A stretch of DNA of 64,000 nt from Terriglobia bacterium (GCA_020073665.1 JAIQEU010000016.1:124001-188000); one strand, 5' to 3'. Positions 1-8,496 are shown, numbered from the stretch's first letter. Translations and numbers: made by a program. The notes: a model not told the origin generated them from the letters alone.

Positions 1-672
1 GTCTACTTCCATAGCGATGGGGTGCAGGCAGCTGGGAAGGTTCCGATCGATGTAGCCCGTATCGGTTGCGATCTGCTCTCGATTTCGGGCCACAAGATGC
101 ACGCTCCCCAGGGTGTAGGTGCGCTCTACGTGCGCAAGGGAACTCTTCTGCAGCCCATGCTCTATGGCGGCAGTCACGAGCGCTCGCGGCGCGCGGGCAC
201 GGAAAATGTACCCGGCATCGTCGCCCTGGGCAAGGCGGCGGAACTGGCCCGGGAAGGATTGGCCGACGGCAGTGTCGCTCGCATCGCCGCCCTGCGCGAT
301 CGCATCGAGCAGACGATTCTGGAATCCGTCGAAGCTACGGGTGTAAACGGAGCGGACGCGCCGCGCGTACCTAACACTGTGAACATCCATTTCGATTACA
401 TCGAAGGTGAGGCGCTCGTGATCGCTCTCGACTTGAAGGGACTGGCGGTCTCGACTGGCGCGGCTTGTTCGTCCGGAGCAATTGAACCCTCGCACGTGTT
501 GACTGCCATGGGACTGACACCGGACCGTGCCCGTGCCAGCTTACGCTTCAGCCTGGGCAAGCAGAACACCGCGGAAGATGTCGATTTTGCCCTGCAACTG
601 GTTCCCAGTACTGTTGCCCGACTGCGCGAACTGTCTCCCGTTTACAATAGGAAACAAGCTATTAGCTCCTAG
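1..672 (+). CDS. iscS: Cysteine desulfurase (IscS/NifS-type), 3' portion
   Basis: PLP-dependent enzyme that takes sulfur from L-cysteine as a protein persulfide for Fe-S clusters and tRNA thiolation. The reading frame is open to the left edge of the window, so the 5' part lies outside; about 223 residues are visible of roughly 390 expected. Visible landmarks are FHSDGVQAAGK near the edge, SGHKMHAPQG containing the PLP lysine, GTENVPGIVALG, and STGAACSSGAIEPSHVL containing the catalytic cysteine of the group I loop. It is followed 80 bp later by mnmA on the same strand. MnmA uses persulfide sulfur originating from IscS, so the pairing suggests that this copy supplies tRNA 2-thiouridylation, although a general Fe-S role cannot be excluded. 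The exact subgroup (IscS versus NifS) is not fixed by this fragment. Confidence 0.9.
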   Translation, partial: VYFHSDGVQAAGKVPIDVARIGCDLLSISGHKMHAPQGVGALYVRKGTLLQPMLYGGSHERSRRAGTENVPGIVALGKAAELAREGLADGSVARIAALRDRIEQTILESVEATGVNGADAPRVPNTVNIHFDYIEGEALVIALDLKGLAVSTGAACSSGAIEPSHVLTAMGLTPDRARASLRFSLGKQNTAEDVDFALQLVPSTVARLRELSPVYNRKQAISS

Positions 673-702
673 CTCCTAGCTCCTAGCTCTTAGCGATTAG
701 CT
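660..702. repeat. Short tandem repeat after cysteine desulfurase gene
   Basis: Overlapping copies of a TAGCTCC/TAGCTCT unit run through the stop codon and into the spacer before mnmA. A related word pattern (GAGCTAAGAGCC) recurs at about 729-740. It belongs to the low-complexity intergenic sequence type seen elsewhere in this window. No function is visible. Confidence 0.6.
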
Positions 703-751
703 GGGGCTATCGGTCGCAATCGTCGGTGAGCTAAGAGCCAGAAGCCGCTTT

Positions 752-1861
752 ATGCCTTCCACTACCATCGCCGTCGCTATGTCGGGAGGAGTTGACTCCT
801 CCACCGTCGCAGCCATGCTGCGCGCCGACGGACACCAGGTGATCGGCCTGACTATGCAGCTGTGGAACCAGCGACGGCTGGCGGGTCATGCGGGCATGCC
901 CGAGGCGGTACAGGGCCGCTGCTGCTCGCTGGACGACGTGTACGACGCGCGCCGCGTCGCCGAGACCATCGGCATCCCCTACTATGTCGTCAATCAGGAG
1001 GAGCGGTTCGAGCGCGATGTAGTGCGCCCGTTTGTGGACGAATACCTCTCGGGACGCACGCCCATCCCTTGTAGTCTGTGCAACAATCACTTGAAGTTTG
1101 ACCAGCTATTGATTGTCGCCAAGCAGATTGGCGCCGACACGCTGGCCACCGGCCACTACGCCCGCGTGGAGCGCGACGAGCTGCGGGGCCGCTGGCTGCT
1201 CAAGCGCGCCGCCGATCCCTCGAAGGACCAGACCTATTTCCTGTTTGGCCTGACCCAGGAGCAGCTCAGCCGCACCCGCTTCCCCCTGGGGGGCATGACC
1301 AAGCCTGAGGTTCGCGAGTTGGCGCGGCGGTATGGGCTGGCTCTCGCCGAGAAGCCGGACTCGCAGGAGATTTGCTTCGTCCCCGGCGGCGATTACAAGA
1401 GCTTTCTCGATGCCTATCTCGCCGAGCGCGGTGAGACCCTGCCCGACACCGCGGGCGAACTAGTCACCAGCGATGGGCAAGTTATCGGCGAGCATGGCGG
1501 TATTCACAATTTCACCGTCGGACAGCGCAAAGGATTGGGCGTGGCCACTGGCTCGCCGCTTTACGTCCTGCAGATCAAGGGGGACGCTCGCCAGGTAGTG
1601 GTTGGCCATCAGGAGGAGCTGTACTCGAAGACCCTCCGCGCCCGCCAGGTGAACCTGATTGCGGTGGATGAGTTGCGCGAACCCATGCGCGTTACCGTGA
1701 AGATCCGTCACCGTCACGAGGGGGCCCCGGCTACTGTCGAGAAGTCGGGCGACGACGAGTTGCTGGCCACCTTTGACCAGCCTCAGCGCGCCATCACTCC
1801 TGGCCAGGCAGCCGTCTTCTACAACGGAGATATCGTGGTTGGCGGCGGCTGGATCGCGTAA
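752..1861 (+). CDS. mnmA: tRNA-specific 2-thiouridylase MnmA
   Basis: Catalyses ATP-dependent 2-thiolation of U34 in tRNA-Lys, -Glu and -Gln, in the cytoplasm. The 369-residue length is normal for the family. The N-terminal PP-loop [13 protein letters not shown] binds ATP. The first catalytic cysteine is in [11 protein letters not shown] (about residue 110) and the second in [12 protein letters not shown] (about residue 208). [13 protein letters not shown] and the C-terminal beta-barrel segments ([17 protein letters not shown]) also match the family. The ATG at 752 starts directly before the canonical [17 protein letters not shown] segment. It lies downstream of a cysteine desulfurase gene that can provide the sulfur, so the two form a functional pair. 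It converges with the next gene. Confidence 0.95.
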   Translation: MPSTTIAVAMSGGVDSSTVAAMLRADGHQVIGLTMQLWNQRRLAGHAGMPEAVQGRCCSLDDVYDARRVAETIGIPYYVVNQEERFERDVVRPFVDEYLSGRTPIPCSLCNNHLKFDQLLIVAKQIGADTLATGHYARVERDELRGRWLLKRAADPSKDQTYFLFGLTQEQLSRTRFPLGGMTKPEVRELARRYGLALAEKPDSQEICFVPGGDYKSFLDAYLAERGETLPDTAGELVTSDGQVIGEHGGIHNFTVGQRKGLGVATGSPLYVLQIKGDARQVVVGHQEELYSKTLRARQVNLIAVDELREPMRVTVKIRHRHEGAPATVEKSGDDELLATFDQPQRAITPGQAAVFYNGDIVVGGGWIA

Positions 1862-1865
1862 GGCC

Positions 1866-1898
1866 AAAATAAAAAAGGCAGCGTCGGAACGCTGCCTT
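1866..1898 (-). terminator. Rho-independent terminator, minus strand
   Basis: A perfect 10-bp stem (AAGGCAGCGT/ACGCTGCCTT) with a 4-nt loop is flanked on the left by a run of A, which reads as a U tract on the minus strand. It sits just past the stop of the minus-strand gene ending at 1918 and may also slow transcription arriving from mnmA. Confidence 0.8.
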
Positions 1899-1917
1899 CG
1901 TGGTCTCTCGCGATCTC

Positions 1918-2430
1918 TTAAATGAACATCTCGTCCTGGGGCACGCTGACGCCGTCGCGCCGCCGCTTTTTTCCACCCAGCAGGAATTCCAATCCGGCGG
2001 TGACGCCGTTCACCAGTCCGCTGAACTGCCGCACCGGCGAGATCACGGTCTTGTGCACCATCTCGGTGGTCTCTTCCACTCGATCCATGGTGCGGTTCAA
2101 CAGTTCGTCCGCGCGTATGACCTGCAGGCGGGTGCGGTCGACCACGTCGTTGAGAGTGGCGTCGAGCCGTTCCACCTGGCCACGTACCGTGGAGGTCACC
2201 TGGCTGACATTGCTGATGGCCAACTCGATTTTGGGTCGCAGGTCCGTCAGCATGGAGTGAGCCAGTTCGGTAGTGGGAAGGACTTTGGTCTTTATTTCCG
2301 TTGCCAAGGCTTCCATCTTGGCGGTGCTCTGGCGTACGGCAAGGTACATCGCGATCAGGATGCAGGCCTGGATCACGATGGCGACCGCCGCGATAATGAC
2401 GAACGCGAGCATGAGCTGTGCGTTGTCCAT
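1918..2430 (-). CDS. Membrane-anchored coiled-coil protein, DUF948-like
   Basis: A 170-residue protein with one N-terminal transmembrane helix (about residues 7-32, LAFVIIAAVAIVIQACIL) followed by a long helical, heptad-like region (TELAHSMLTDLRPKIELAIS to VEETTEMVHKTV). The tail is short and basic. This resembles DUF948-type general stress or envelope proteins. Its minus-strand neighbour upstream encodes a YtxH-like protein; both are small membrane-tethered helical proteins often found together in acidobacteria, so co-transcription is likely. The precise role is unknown. A terminator follows it at 1866-1898. Confidence 0.65.
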   Translation of the reverse strand: MDNAQLMLAFVIIAAVAIVIQACILIAMYLAVRQSTAKMEALATEIKTKVLPTTELAHSMLTDLRPKIELAISNVSQVTSTVRGQVERLDATLNDVVDRTRLQVIRADELLNRTMDRVEETTEMVHKTVISPVRQFSGLVNGVTAGLEFLLGGKKRRRDGVSVPQDEMFI

Positions 2431-2490
2431 AGTTGGTGCTCCGCTTCATCCCTGGCGAACCGGCACGGGCGATCCCGTGGGCGCGGGCCG

Positions 2491-2805
2491 TTACAGGTTC
2501 TGCGACCCGCCGCCAGCTTCGGTGCTGGTAGTTTCGCGGTAGGCTTGCCGACCCGCTTCGTACGCCGACCGGAACTGCTCTTTCTGCTGATTCAAGGTTT
2601 CGCGGCCACGGTCCACCCAGCCGGCGGCCTGTTCCCGTGCCTGGCGCGCGCGCTCGCGCATGAATTGGCGTCCTTCTTCCGCGCGGGAGCGAATTGCCTC
2701 CCGGGTCTCGTCACCGGAACGCGGCGCATAGAGCACGCCAGCCAGCGCGCCGATGCCCAGGCCCGCAAGAAACCAGAGGAAATTATTGCTCTCTCGGTCC
2801 GACAT
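2491..2805 (-). CDS. YtxH-domain small membrane protein
   Basis: A protein of 104 residues. It begins MSDRESNNFLWFLAGLGIGA, a single glycine-rich transmembrane segment followed by GVLYAPRSGDETR, the signature of the YtxH family (gas-vesicle/stress-protein-like). The rest is a charged amphipathic helix with Arg/Glu repeats. I chose the ATG at 2805 because a GGAGG Shine-Dalgarno lies 8 nt upstream and because the residues before it in frame look non-coding. It is upstream of the DUF948-like gene on the same strand. Its function is inferred only as envelope or stress related. Confidence 0.75.
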   Translation of the reverse strand: MSDRESNNFLWFLAGLGIGALAGVLYAPRSGDETREAIRSRAEEGRQFMRERARQAREQAAGWVDRGRETLNQQKEQFRSAYEAGRQAYRETTSTEAGGGSQNL

Positions 2806-3000
2806 AACCAACCTCCACGAGCATTTGTGACTAGTCGGATGGTAGCACCCGCTATGGCGAAATACAATTGCAGCGGTGCCCAGTGGGGCCCCGCCCCCGC
2901 CGGGGCTCGCAGTCACAAGGAGCTGTGTCCGCCGTCACCGACCAGAGTGCGGCGATGATGTTGCCTATGGGAAGCCGCCTTGCGGCTGTAGAAGGCCCCC

Positions 3001-3666
3001 GTGGGACGCTTTTTCGTCGAGCACCTGGAACAGTTCGTGACTTGGGGACCGCGCATATTCCCCTGGCTGATTTTCATTGGCCTGCTGGGGGCGTGGTGGC
3101 TGGGCAGGGCGGATCGGTTCTTTCTCCCCAAGGGTTGGCCCGCGAGAGCAGTCTCATTCCTGCTACTCGGGCAGGCGATTGCTTCCGGGGTCGGCCTTTT
3201 TTGTTTGAATGGCGCGTTATCGCCGTTCTCGCACACGGTCGCCACTTTGCGTTCCAACCTGAACGAAAAACTTCCCGATCTTTCGTTTCGCCTGGTGGCC
3301 GATGACTCGCAGCATTTTCTGCACGAGTTCGAAGGCAGAGTGGTCATTTTGAATCTTTGGGCGACGTGGTGCCCGGGATGCGTGCGTGAAATGCCAAGTC
3401 TCAACCAGTTGCAGTCAGACTGCACAAGTCAGAGTTGCGTGGTGATCACCATTTCCGACGAGAGCGCCGACAGACTGCGTACTTTTGCCCGGAGTCATCC
3501 CACCAACACAGTGAATGGTTATGTGGACCGGTTTGATTGGGTCCAGATGGGCACCTTCCGCCCATTCACCTTGATCATTGATGGCCGCGGCATCTTAAGG
3601 GAATACGCATTCGAAGAAGTGGATTCCGGCCGATACGAGGCAAAGGCTCGCAGGTATTTGCACTGA
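3001..3666 (+). CDS. Membrane-anchored TlpA-like thioredoxin-fold protein
   Basis: A protein of 221 residues. The N-terminal part has two hydrophobic segments (about residues 15-34, FPWLIFIGLLGAWWLG, and 46-75). The C-terminal thioredoxin fold carries the redox motif WATWCPGCVREMPSL (Cys-Pro-Gly-Cys) at about residue 124. The later segment FRPFTLIIDGRGILREYAF matches the cis-Pro loop region of TlpA/ResA proteins. It likely reduces or isomerises disulfides on the periplasmic side, for example in cytochrome c maturation, but no partner genes are adjacent. The start is a GTG at 3001; other starts are possible. Confidence 0.75.
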   Translation: MGRFFVEHLEQFVTWGPRIFPWLIFIGLLGAWWLGRADRFFLPKGWPARAVSFLLLGQAIASGVGLFCLNGALSPFSHTVATLRSNLNEKLPDLSFRLVADDSQHFLHEFEGRVVILNLWATWCPGCVREMPSLNQLQSDCTSQSCVVITISDESADRLRTFARSHPTNTVNGYVDRFDWVQMGTFRPFTLIIDGRGILREYAFEEVDSGRYEAKARRYLH

Positions 3667-3769
3667 GCCTGGCGGAGCCCGGCTACTTTTCGCGCAGGAC
3701 GCGCCAACGTGCCCCTTGTGGCGAAGGCCCACAAGCGAGACAATGTCACCGCATCTAGGAGGAGCCCCG

Positions 3770-4201
3770 GTGTCACCGAAATATCGCCAGCCCGGCTACC
3801 AGGATCACGGCGAGGAAAGGCAGAAGCGAGACTCTGCCGAAAGGCCATCGCCGGCGAAGCGGGACAACACCTTTGGCCCGCGGCCCATTCAGATGCCGGG
3901 AACCCGCGACGTTTCCCGCTGCTCGCAGTGCGGTACCGTGCTGCCGTCGCTGGGCGCGCCTCCTGCCCAATGCCCCAAGTGCGGGTTCGAACTGCACTCG
4001 TGCAAGCAGTGCACTTACTTCGATCCTTCCAGCCGCTTCGAATGCATGCAGCCCATCGCCGAGCGCATCCCGCGCAAAGACACGCGCAACGAATGCGCCT
4101 CTTATTCCATCCGCGTCACCCGGGAGAAAGAGACGTCCACTCCCGCCTCGGTACGTCCCAATGACGCGCGCCAGGCTTTCGAGAACCTCTTCAAGAAGTA
4201 G
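3770..4201 (+). CDS. Conserved hypothetical zinc-ribbon protein
   Basis: A protein of 143 residues. The start is set to the GTG at 3770 because a strong AGGAGGAG ribosome-binding site (3757-3764) precedes it by 5 nt. After a basic, proline-rich N-terminus come paired cysteine knuckles: CSQCG, then CPKCG, then CKQC, followed by FECMQP and NECASY. This pattern of at least eight cysteines suggests two metal sites. Its role is unknown; it may bind nucleic acid or protein. It is convergent with the SDR gene. Confidence 0.65.
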   Translation: MSPKYRQPGYQDHGEERQKRDSAERPSPAKRDNTFGPRPIQMPGTRDVSRCSQCGTVLPSLGAPPAQCPKCGFELHSCKQCTYFDPSSRFECMQPIAERIPRKDTRNECASYSIRVTREKETSTPASVRPNDARQAFENLFKK

Positions 4202-4203
4202 GG

Positions 4204-4282
4204 AAGCAGGCGGCAGATTCCAGGCTGGGGGATTTGTTGATCCGCTTCCGGTCGCTGCGACCCGCGACCTGCCGCCTGCCTT
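4204..4282. repeat. Inverted repeat between convergent genes
   Basis: GCAGGCGGCAG (4206-4216) is repeated as its exact reverse complement at 4269-4279, separated by about 52 nt. It fills the whole gap between the convergent zinc-ribbon and SDR genes. It could serve as a bidirectional transcription end or be one of the region's dispersed palindromes; no clear U tract is present. Confidence 0.4.
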
Positions 4283-5004
4283 TACGGCTTCAGGGTCGGC
4301 CGCAGCAGGACTTCGCTCGCAAACGACTGCGGCGCTTGGGTCACCAGCATGGCGACCACGTGGGCGACGTCTTCTGGCTGCAGCATCCTGGCTGGGTCTT
4401 TCCCCGCGTGCGGGCTCAACTCGGTATTGACCGATCCCGGACACACCACCGATACCCGGATGTTGTAGGCGCGCAGCTCTTCAGCCACCGAGTAGCTCAG
4501 CCCGTTCAGGCCCCACTTGGAAGCGGCGTAGGCGGCGCCATTGGGGAGCGCGTTCTTTCCCGCCAGCGAAGAAATGTTGACGATGTATCCCCGACGGGCG
4601 CGAATCATAAGGGGCGCGAAGCTGCGCATGGTGTAGTACGCGCCCCGAAGATTGGTGTTCATCACGCTGTCCCAGGATTCCGGCGGGAGCTGGTGAAGCG
4701 GTCGATCGAACTCGGCAATCCCGGCGTTGTTAACCAGGATGTCAACCCGGCCCAAACTGTGCTCAACCTGCGCGGCCAGGCGTTCCACCGAGCTCAAGTC
4801 GGCCACGTCGCACTCCACCACTTCTGCCCGTCCGCCAGAGCGCGAAATGGCGGCGGAGGTTGCTTCTAACGGTCCGCGGGTACGCCCGCAAAGCACGATC
4901 AGCGCCCCGAGTTCTGCCAACCGGCGTGCGATGGCCGCGCCGATTCCGCGCCCCGCTCCCGTGATCACCGCTACCTGTCCCGCTAAAGGATTCACTTCTG
5001 GCAT
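4282..5004 (-). CDS. Short-chain dehydrogenase/reductase (SDR)
   Basis: NAD(P)-dependent oxidoreductase of 240 residues, classical SDR. The cofactor loop is TGAGRGIGAAIARRL near residue 13, followed by NNAGIAEFD. The catalytic residues are Ser in NISSLAGK and Tyr/Lys in AAYAASKWGL, with PGSVNTEL after them. The ATG at 5004 was chosen: it has an upstream GAGGAGGGG and starts the fold immediately, whereas the in-frame extension upstream looks non-coding. RCGRT-like residues after the second beta strand (CGRTRG) are compatible with NADPH preference. The family resembles FabG-like or 3-oxoacyl reductases, but the substrate cannot be named. Confidence 0.85.
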   Translation of the reverse strand: MPEVNPLAGQVAVITGAGRGIGAAIARRLAELGALIVLCGRTRGPLEATSAAISRSGGRAEVVECDVADLSSVERLAAQVEHSLGRVDILVNNAGIAEFDRPLHQLPPESWDSVMNTNLRGAYYTMRSFAPLMIRARRGYIVNISSLAGKNALPNGAAYAASKWGLNGLSYSVAEELRAYNIRVSVVCPGSVNTELSPHAGKDPARMLQPEDVAHVVAMLVTQAPQSFASEVLLRPTLKP

Positions 5005-5319
5005 GGTTGAGCCCCTCCTCGGCCGCCGCCCGGCTGAACAAGCGATCCGGCGATGCCCATTTCGGCATCTTAACAAGAAGAAAATGGAGGCTGTTCTTAA
5101 AGCCGAACTTGCCATAGGCGGACTACATACTTATAATCCGGCTCACCGGAAGAGCGTACTGGTTGCCGTGGCGGTTAGTTCAGGCACGGAGCTTTCTGGA
5201 TCCATCGCATGGGCGACAAGCCCATGTTTTTGTGAGAAGCCTGGGCAAGAGTGTCTAGGGTCGGCCTGGGTGAGAGACGTCGTCGCTGATTTCCCGATAG
5301 TTTCCAAGGAGCCATTCGA
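5005..5319. other. Intergenic region without recognisable gene
   Basis: A 315-bp divergent spacer between the SDR gene and the secreted TPR gene. It must hold promoters for both. I see no convincing RNA gene or conserved reading frame. Confidence 0.5.
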
Positions 5320-6633
5320 ATGAAGAAGAGTCTAGTCGCGATGGTTATTGCGCTTGCCGTTTTCGCCGTCGGCCAGGACGGAGCCGCACCGCAATCGCAA
5401 CCCGCGGCCGCCACACCTCAAGCCCAGCCGGCCCAACAGAAAAAAGAGATCAAGGACCCGGCCGAGTACAACGCCTACGTTGGCGCCGTACAGCAGACCG
5501 ATGCCGCCGCCAAGATCAGCGGTCTGGAAGCCTTCCTGACCCAATATCCCAACAGCGTGATGAAGGTGGACGCGCTGGAGTTGCTGATGGGTGCTTACCA
5601 GCAGACCAACAACCAGGCGAAGATGATGGATGCTTCCACGCGGCTGCTGACCGCCGACCCCAACAATCTTCGCGCCCTGGCGCTGCTGGCCTACACGGAT
5701 CGGGCAAAGGCGGAAGCCAATCAGGATCCGCAGAAGAGTCTGGCTGAGGGCGCGCAGTACTCCGAGCGCGGTCTGACCGCACTCAAGACTGCCACCAAGC
5801 CGGAGGGCATGTCCGAGCCCGATTTCGACAAAATGAAGAGCCAGATGGCCAACATCTTCCACGGGGTGGCTGGAATCGCGGCCCTGCAGAACAAAGATTA
5901 CGCTGGGGCCCAAACCCATCTGCGTGCCGCCGTGCAAATTGAGCCGAACGACCTGCGCAATGTGTATCCGCTGGCCTTGGCTTACCTGACGGCGACGCCT
6001 CAGGATTACGTGAACGGTCTCTTCTTTATCGCGCGCGCGGGCAATCTTGCCGCTGGTTCGCCAGGGCAACCGCAGATCCAGGCCTACGGCAAGAGCCAGT
6101 ACACCAAGTATCACGGCTCCGATCAGGGTTGGGCCGATCTGCTGACCACCACCAAGACCACCACCCTGCCACCAGATGGCTTCACCATCACCAAGTATGT
6201 GCCACCGACTCCGGCGGAACAGTGCACCGAGCTGGTGCAGAAGGGGTCTCCGAAGGAGATGTCATTCGCGGAGTGGGAACTATGTCTTTCCGCGGGTAAG
6301 CCCGAAGACGCCGACAAAGTCTGGGCAGCCATCAAGGGCGTGGCGCTGGTTATGGAAGGCAACCTCATTACCGGCGCACCCACCAAGCTGGAAATTGCCG
6401 CCAGCCAGGATGACATCGACGCCAAGCGCGCCGACGTCGTCCTCGACATGAGCGGCACGATCCCGCCCCGGCTGATGCCCAAAGAAGGTGGAGTGGTCGA
6501 CTTCCAGGGCACTCCCGTCTCCTACCAGGCGACGCCGTTCGTCATGATGATGGACAACGGAGCCCTGGTCACCAAAGGCCCGGCCACACCCGCGAAGAAG
6601 CCGCCAGTGAGAAAGAAGCCGGTCGCCAAGTAA
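5320..6633 (+). CDS. Secreted TPR protein, acidobacterial type
   Basis: A protein of 437 residues with a signal peptide (MKKSLVAMVIALAVFAVGQD), a low-complexity Ala/Gln/Pro linker (about residues 22-45), then TPR-like helical repeats (for example IFHGVAGIAALQNKDYAGAQ followed by IEPNDLRNVYPLALAYL). The C-terminal third contains a small beta-rich domain and ends in a Lys/Pro-rich tail. The ATG at 5320 follows AAGGAG. It probably acts in the periplasm as a protein-interaction scaffold; no enzymatic motif is seen. It is a single-gene unit with its own terminator. Confidence 0.7.
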   Translation: MKKSLVAMVIALAVFAVGQDGAAPQSQPAAATPQAQPAQQKKEIKDPAEYNAYVGAVQQTDAAAKISGLEAFLTQYPNSVMKVDALELLMGAYQQTNNQAKMMDASTRLLTADPNNLRALALLAYTDRAKAEANQDPQKSLAEGAQYSERGLTALKTATKPEGMSEPDFDKMKSQMANIFHGVAGIAALQNKDYAGAQTHLRAAVQIEPNDLRNVYPLALAYLTATPQDYVNGLFFIARAGNLAAGSPGQPQIQAYGKSQYTKYHGSDQGWADLLTTTKTTTLPPDGFTITKYVPPTPAEQCTELVQKGSPKEMSFAEWELCLSAGKPEDADKVWAAIKGVALVMEGNLITGAPTKLEIAASQDDIDAKRADVVLDMSGTIPPRLMPKEGGVVDFQGTPVSYQATPFVMMMDNGALVTKGPATPAKKPPVRKKPVAK

Positions 6634-6660
6634 ACGGCAACTCAGTTTCGAGCAAAGACG

Positions 6661-6687
6661 AAGGCAGCCTTTCGAGGCTGCCTTTTT
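6661..6687 (+). terminator. Rho-independent terminator
   Basis: A perfect 10-bp stem (AAGGCAGCCT/AGGCTGCCTT) with a TTCG tetraloop and a T tract, 28 bp after the stop of the secreted TPR gene. Confidence 0.9.
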
Positions 6688-6957
6688 CCGTGCCCCCTCG
6701 GCCGGGGCGCTTGACCTACTTCGAGTCACACCGCATCTGCTGCACCCCAAGCTGAATATTCCAAGTTGGCCGCACAGTGCGTGCCAGCGCGCTGCTCAAT
6801 ATGCCCCGCACCGCCCGGCTTAAGGTTCGCTTCAGGTTAGTGACATTTCTTTACGATCGCCGTAAGCAGCAAATCGCGAATGGCAGCGCATCTTACTGCA
6901 CATAACCCGGGGTCACAGGTGAGCATGCGAGCAGGGCCCCAGGGTTGGAGGTTTTCA

Positions 6958-7539
6958 ATGTTGCGAAACATTCGAATGGCAGCGTTTGCCGTGGCTGTGA
7001 TCATCGGATTCAGCGGCCTGGCTCTGGCACAGCAGCGTGATGATGACGATCACCCGCGTGATCGCTACGATCACCGGCGCGACGGAGACCATGACCGCGA
7101 TGACCATGCCCGGAGAGATCGTGACCGAGATCACGACCGAGACCGAGATCGTGATCGGGACCGCGACCGCAACTGGAGAAACCAGAATGGCTACGGCCGC
7201 TGGGGCGACCGGCGCGGCGATGGCGATGCCGATGATCGCGGCTACCGCAACGGCTACCCTGGCTATCCCAACGGGCGGAATTATCCATCGGGAGGGTACG
7301 GAAACCGTGGCTATGGCGCCTCGGGCTACAACCAGGGATACCAGGATGGCGCGTCAACTGCGGCCTCGGACGCGAGAGAAGGCAAGTCCTACAACCCGTC
7401 TCCTCGCGGACGCTACCGGAGCGCGGATCACGGCTACGGTGGCGGCAACTACGGCGCTTACCAGCAGTCGTACCTGCAGGGATACCAGCAGGGCTACCGG
7501 TCAGGCTACCAAAGGGGCCGGGGTCTCTGGGGGTACTAA
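6958..7539 (+). CDS. Secreted Asp/Arg-rich, Gly/Tyr-rich protein
   Basis: A protein of 193 residues with a clear signal peptide (MLRNIRMAAFAVAVIIGFSG to ALAQ). The mature N-terminus is a mixed-charge stretch of alternating Asp, Arg and His (residues about 27-75), encoded by near-repetitive GAxCGx codons. The rest is rich in Gly and Tyr and holds the motif DGASTAASDAREGKSYNP and repeated YQQ/YxxGY units at the C-terminus. The ATG at 6958 was chosen over upstream in-frame codons because of GGAGG at 6947-6951 and the signal peptide. The composition suggests an exported surface or matrix protein; similar proteins are known to me only as uncharacterised acidobacterial families. An outer-membrane barrel gene follows. 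Confidence 0.65.
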   Translation: MLRNIRMAAFAVAVIIGFSGLALAQQRDDDDHPRDRYDHRRDGDHDRDDHARRDRDRDHDRDRDRDRDRDRNWRNQNGYGRWGDRRGDGDADDRGYRNGYPGYPNGRNYPSGGYGNRGYGASGYNQGYQDGASTAASDAREGKSYNPSPRGRYRSADHGYGGGNYGAYQQSYLQGYQQGYRSGYQRGRGLWGY

Positions 7540-7546
7540 GAACGGG

Positions 7547-7600
7547 CCTCGGACCTCAGTCCTCGGCACGAACTTGGTTCTGGAGGTCTGAAGTCCGAGG
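7547..7600. repeat. Imperfect palindrome between two secreted-protein genes
   Basis: Arms CCTCGGACCTCAGTCCT (7547-7563) and AGGTCTGAAGTCCGAGG (7584-7600) pair with two mismatches around a 20-nt loop. There is no T tract, so it is more likely a REP-like repeat than a classical terminator. Confidence 0.6.
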
Positions 7601-7627
7601 TCCAAGATCTGATCCTAAGGAGAAAGC

Positions 7628-8260
7628 ATGCGGAAACCTGTAATCCTGATGTCGGCCATTCTATTTCTGTCAACGATGCTGGCGGCCCAGAGCAGCGAAC
7701 CCAAGACGGCCGTCGAAGACAACGCAGGACGAGCGACCCTGTTTGGCGGGTACAACTACCTTCGCAACAACGGAAACGGTTCTAATGGGTGGCAAGGACA
7801 AGGTACATTCAATTTCACTCGTCACCTTGGAGTCACAGCTGATGTAAGCGGCGACTACCGCACGCCCATCTCGGTCAACATTCTGGGCGTTACTGCCTCC
7901 GCCCACCAGCGGCTCTACACCTATTTGTTCGGACCCACTGTCACCACCAGCTTTGGCAGGACCTCGGTCTTCGGGCATGCCTTGTTCGGTGAGGCGCATT
8001 CCAGCCTGGGGGCGGGGATAACCCTTCCGATCATCGGGGGAATTTCTACAGGCCTTACCAGCGCCAATGCCTTCGCCATGGCCTTCGGCGGCGGTGTGGA
8101 CATTGGGTTGAGCCGGCACTTCGCCATCCGTGCGGCCCAGGTGGATTACCTCCGCACCCAATTCAGCGCCACCGATGCGCTGATAACCGGCCTGTCCACG
8201 AACCTCAGCGACAGTCAGAACAGCTTCCGATACTCGGGAGGAATTGTATTTCGGTTCTAA
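7628..8260 (+). CDS. Outer-membrane beta-barrel protein
   Basis: A protein of 210 residues with a signal peptide (MRKPVILMSAILFLSTMLAA). The mature part has alternating amphipathic strands (ATLFGGYNYLRNN, FTRHLGVTADVSGDYR, FAIRAAQVDYLRTQF) and ends with SGGIVFRF, a C-terminal aromatic residue typical of outer-membrane barrels. The size suits an eight-strand OmpA/OmpW-like barrel. The start follows AAGGAG. It lies downstream of the Asp/Arg-rich secreted protein gene, from which it is separated by a palindrome. Ligand and role are unknown. Confidence 0.75.
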   Translation: MRKPVILMSAILFLSTMLAAQSSEPKTAVEDNAGRATLFGGYNYLRNNGNGSNGWQGQGTFNFTRHLGVTADVSGDYRTPISVNILGVTASAHQRLYTYLFGPTVTTSFGRTSVFGHALFGEAHSSLGAGITLPIIGGISTGLTSANAFAMAFGGGVDIGLSRHFAIRAAQVDYLRTQFSATDALITGLSTNLSDSQNSFRYSGGIVFRF

Positions 8261-8447
8261 CCAGGTGAGCGAGAAGGCCTTTCATGCGGCGATTCCGCCG
8301 GCAGTTCAAGCGGGATCGCCGTAGTACTTCAGCTGACGGGACCGCCGCGAACCCTTTCTGAGGGATCTCATCCATCAGGCAAAGATTGATGGCGTTGTTG
8401 ATGCGCCACGCGGCCACCAGTTCATCAACCAGGTCGCGTTGCTTCAT
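8205..8447 (-). pseudogene. DinB-like protein remnant (N-terminal part)
   Basis: From the ATG at 8447, which has a strong GAGGAGGAGGG ribosome-binding site, the frame reads MKQRDLVDELVAAWRINNAI and continues NLCLMDEIPQKGF. This resembles the first helix of DinB/YfiT-like four-helix metal proteins (AWRINNRINLxLLDAI). After about 45 residues the similarity is lost and the frame ends inside the 3' end of the convergent barrel gene; a full DinB protein has about 150-170 residues. I read it as a truncated remnant, but an intact short protein cannot be excluded. Confidence 0.4.
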
Positions 8448-8496
8448 TCCCTCCTCCTCGCTGCGGGCGACGGCGCCTTTGGTTATACTATTGAGA

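Noticed and set aside
1460-2449. Long open frame on the minus strand across mnmA and the DUF948-like gene
   Set aside because: It runs antisense to mnmA and through the terminator and DUF948-like gene in another frame. Its composition (Arg/His/Gly-rich) is that of a shadow frame in GC-rich DNA.
7037-7591. Thr/Met/Ala-rich frame overlapping the Asp/Arg-rich gene
   Set aside because: Shifted reading of the repetitive DNA; the other frame has a signal peptide and ribosome-binding site.
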